DNA of 52,608 bases from assembly GCA_013215565.1 (NCBI GenBank), contig JABSQV010000006.1, positions 1-52,608 on the forward strand. Reading direction: 5' to 3'. The notes below the pieces were generated by a model. The model was given only the letters and a program-made list of their open reading frames with translations. It searched no databases and had not been told where the DNA came from. Origin of the DNA: Myxococcales bacterium (GTDB taxonomy: Bacteria; Myxococcota_A; UBA9160; SZUA-336). This document shows positions 51,292-52,608 of the stretch, one piece after another; position 1 is the first letter of the stretch; each line of letters begins with the position of its first letter. Position numbers and translations under genes: made by a program.

Positions 51292-52521
51292 TCAGGCCTT
51301 GCGCCGGAGCCAGTCGATCACGGTCTGGAGCGCCGGCTCGCGGCCGCGCTCGGCGGGGAGCCCGTAGTGATCGCCGTCGGCCCAGGCCCGTTCCAGGTCG
51401 GGGCTCGCAAGCGCCTCCGCGATCCGCTCCGTGTCGGAGGGGAAGATCCCGTTGTCTCCCGTGTACCCGAGCACCAGCGCCGGAAGCGTCATCCGCGCGC
51501 CCGTCTCGGGAATCTCGGCGCGCGAGGCCCGGCCGGACCAGGTCGAGAGCCAGGCCTCGGGGGTCAGTACGCGCGCGAAGCCCACCGCACCGTAGTTCGA
51601 GAGATCGGGCCGGCGCGTGAAGAGCGATCCGTAGTCGCGGGCCGAGGGATCGAGCGCGGGATCCGTGCAGCGCAGGTCGGCCTCGGTCCGGTAGATCACC
51701 AGGTACTCGGACGCGACGCCGCTCCGCCGGTCGGACGCGCCGCCCCCGGACGCGGCGCGGCGGCGCGCCTGGTTGCGGCGGTCGACCCGTTGCCGGGCGC
51801 GCGCGTCGATCCGGTCGATCCGGGCCAGCTGCGCGGCGCGGTAGCACGCCACGAACTCGGGCGCGTAGTGGCTGGGGTCCGGAGGCTCGGCGAAGCCGTT
51901 CGCGGGATCGAACATGTCGAGTGCCGAATCGCACGAGACCGGGTCGCTCTCGTCCACGACCGACGGGTCGATCGCGGTCTGCAAGAAGAAGCCTTCGCCT
52001 GGATGCGCCGCCAGGTAGACCATCTGATCGGCCCGCGGCAACTCGAAGCGATTCAGGTCGAAGGGATCGCCGGCGGGCGTATCCACGAGCCGTTCGCCCG
52101 CCGGCGCGAGCGCCTGGCTCAGGTAGAAGGTGTAGAGCGAGCCACCCCCCGAGTTCCCGAGCAACACGACGCGGTCGAAGCGTTCACGCATCGCCCCGAC
52201 ACCGGCCGCCACATCGAGCAGCAGCACCTCGTGCACGAGCGTCGCGTCGTTTCCGACCCAGCGGCTGTTCTGGCAGAAGACCGCGAAGCCGGCTTCGACG
52301 AGGGCCGGGACCACGTAGTGGTGGCTGAAGTTCGCGCGCGGGTGCATCACGCAGACGACGCTGTCCTCGCCCCCCCTGCGGTAGAGCCAGCCGTCGCAGA
52401 GCGCCCGGTCCTGGGTGGCCAGTTGGAAGGTCTCGCAGACGGTTCCGGCCGGGGGCTCGCGCTGCCAGCCGACGGTCAGGTAAGGGTTCTCGTACCGACC
52501 GATCCGGATGCGGGCCGCCAT
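51292..52521 (-). CDS. Alpha/beta-hydrolase (esterase-like)
   Basis: A 409-residue alpha/beta hydrolase. VVLLGNSGGGSLYTF is the nucleophile elbow (GxSxG), ALVLGYTGDNGIFPSDTERI holds the likely Asp and GDHYGL the His. A long, Arg-rich insert (about 235-275, around RARQRVDRRNQARRR) lies between core and cap and looks poorly ordered. No signal peptide. GGAGAG precedes ATG 52521, which directly follows the TGA of another minus-strand gene, so the two are probably one operon. Substrate unknown. Confidence 0.84.
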   Translation of the reverse strand: MAARIRIGRYENPYLTVGWQREPPAGTVCETFQLATQDRALCDGWLYRRGGEDSVVCVMHPRANFSHHYVVPALVEAGFAVFCQNSRWVGNDATLVHEVLLLDVAAGVGAMRERFDRVVLLGNSGGGSLYTFYLSQALAPAGERLVDTPAGDPFDLNRFELPRADQMVYLAAHPGEGFFLQTAIDPSVVDESDPVSCDSALDMFDPANGFAEPPDPSHYAPEFVACYRAAQLARIDRIDARARQRVDRRNQARRRAASGGGASDRRSGVASEYLVIYRTEADLRCTDPALDPSARDYGSLFTRRPDLSNYGAVGFARVLTPEAWLSTWSGRASRAEIPETGARMTLPALVLGYTGDNGIFPSDTERIAEALASPDLERAWADGDHYGLPAERGREPALQTVIDWLRRKA

Positions 52522-52608
52522 TCATCTCTCCTCGAGAAACGCGCAAGCGCGCGCCATGGACTCCCGCAGCGCGGGTGGCCTGAACCCGGGAAACGGCCGG
52601 GGCTGCGT
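52522..52608 (-). CDS. 3' end of an unidentified gene (cut by window edge)
   Basis: 28 codons and a TGA on the minus strand, ending RPPALRESMARACAFLEER. The TGA is directly followed by the esterase ATG (TGAATG), and the Shine-Dalgarno of the esterase overlaps its last codons. The helical ending resembles the last helix of alpha/beta hydrolases, but 28 residues are too few to name it. Confidence 0.5.
   Translation of the reverse strand, partial: TQPRPFPGFRPPALRESMARACAFLEER

Overview
This 52.6 kb window is high-GC bacterial chromosome, densely packed, with many GTG starts and many 1-4 nt overlaps between neighbouring genes. I see no rRNA, tRNA, insertion sequence, phage gene, integrase or CRISPR array. 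The gene content (SUF-only Fe-S assembly under an Rrf2 regulator, a tungsten/molybdenum aldehyde oxidoreductase set, ETF, acyl-CoA ligase, CaiB-type CoA-transferases, amidohydrolases) suits an environmental Gram-negative with aerobic or facultative fatty-acid metabolism, perhaps near Myxococcota, Desulfobacterota or Binatota. That placement is an inference from content, not a phylogenetic result.

Layout. 1-773: 5' part of a homocysteine S-methyltransferase (minus). 896-1522: NicO/UreH-like metal permease (minus), divergent from the SUF operon 1627-7698 (Rrf2 regulator, sufB, sufC, sufD, sufS, sufU, sufT-like). 7732-14703 (minus): a Mo/W-cofactor block reading moaD-like, aldehyde:ferredoxin oxidoreductase, moeA, moeA fused to a periplasmic-binding-like domain, a YIP1 membrane protein and a zinc alcohol dehydrogenase. 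15168-16669: sulfotransferase and Nudix hydrolase. 16695-19798 (minus): zinc-ribbon membrane protein, arginine decarboxylase speA, SDR dehydrogenase. 19847-25307: FAD oxidoreductase, DUF255 thioredoxin-domain protein, TEX30-like alpha/beta protein lacking its nucleophile serine, thioredoxin-like protein, metallo-beta-lactamase-fold hydrolase. 25444-27225: etfBA. 27261-30287 (minus): aminoglycoside-phosphotransferase-fold kinase, small partner protein, acyl-CoA synthetase, an arrangement like hydroxyacyl-CoA phosphorylation (Lva-type) systems. 30390-35269: MFS transporter, beta-propeller lipoprotein, second zinc alcohol dehydrogenase, citrate synthase. 35798-39830: DUF374 acyltransferase, ferredoxin-type reductase, ChaC-like cyclotransferase, NhaC antiporter. 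39827-42474 (minus): tandem secreted amidohydrolases, one apparently metal-less. 42540-46105: double CoA-transferase fusion and amidohydrolase_2. 46160-52608: small membrane protein, DadA-type oxidase, CbpA/CbpM co-chaperone pair, CPA-type antiporter with RCK domain, esterase, and the 3' end of one more gene.

The most striking non-gene signal is regulatory. At 14 start codons a TAnnnT hexamer ends 6-9 nt upstream (a fifteenth has CACAAT), usually with no Shine-Dalgarno, whereas genes inside operons often have clear Shine-Dalgarno sequences. This predicts widespread leaderless transcription for first genes and fixes several otherwise ambiguous starts.
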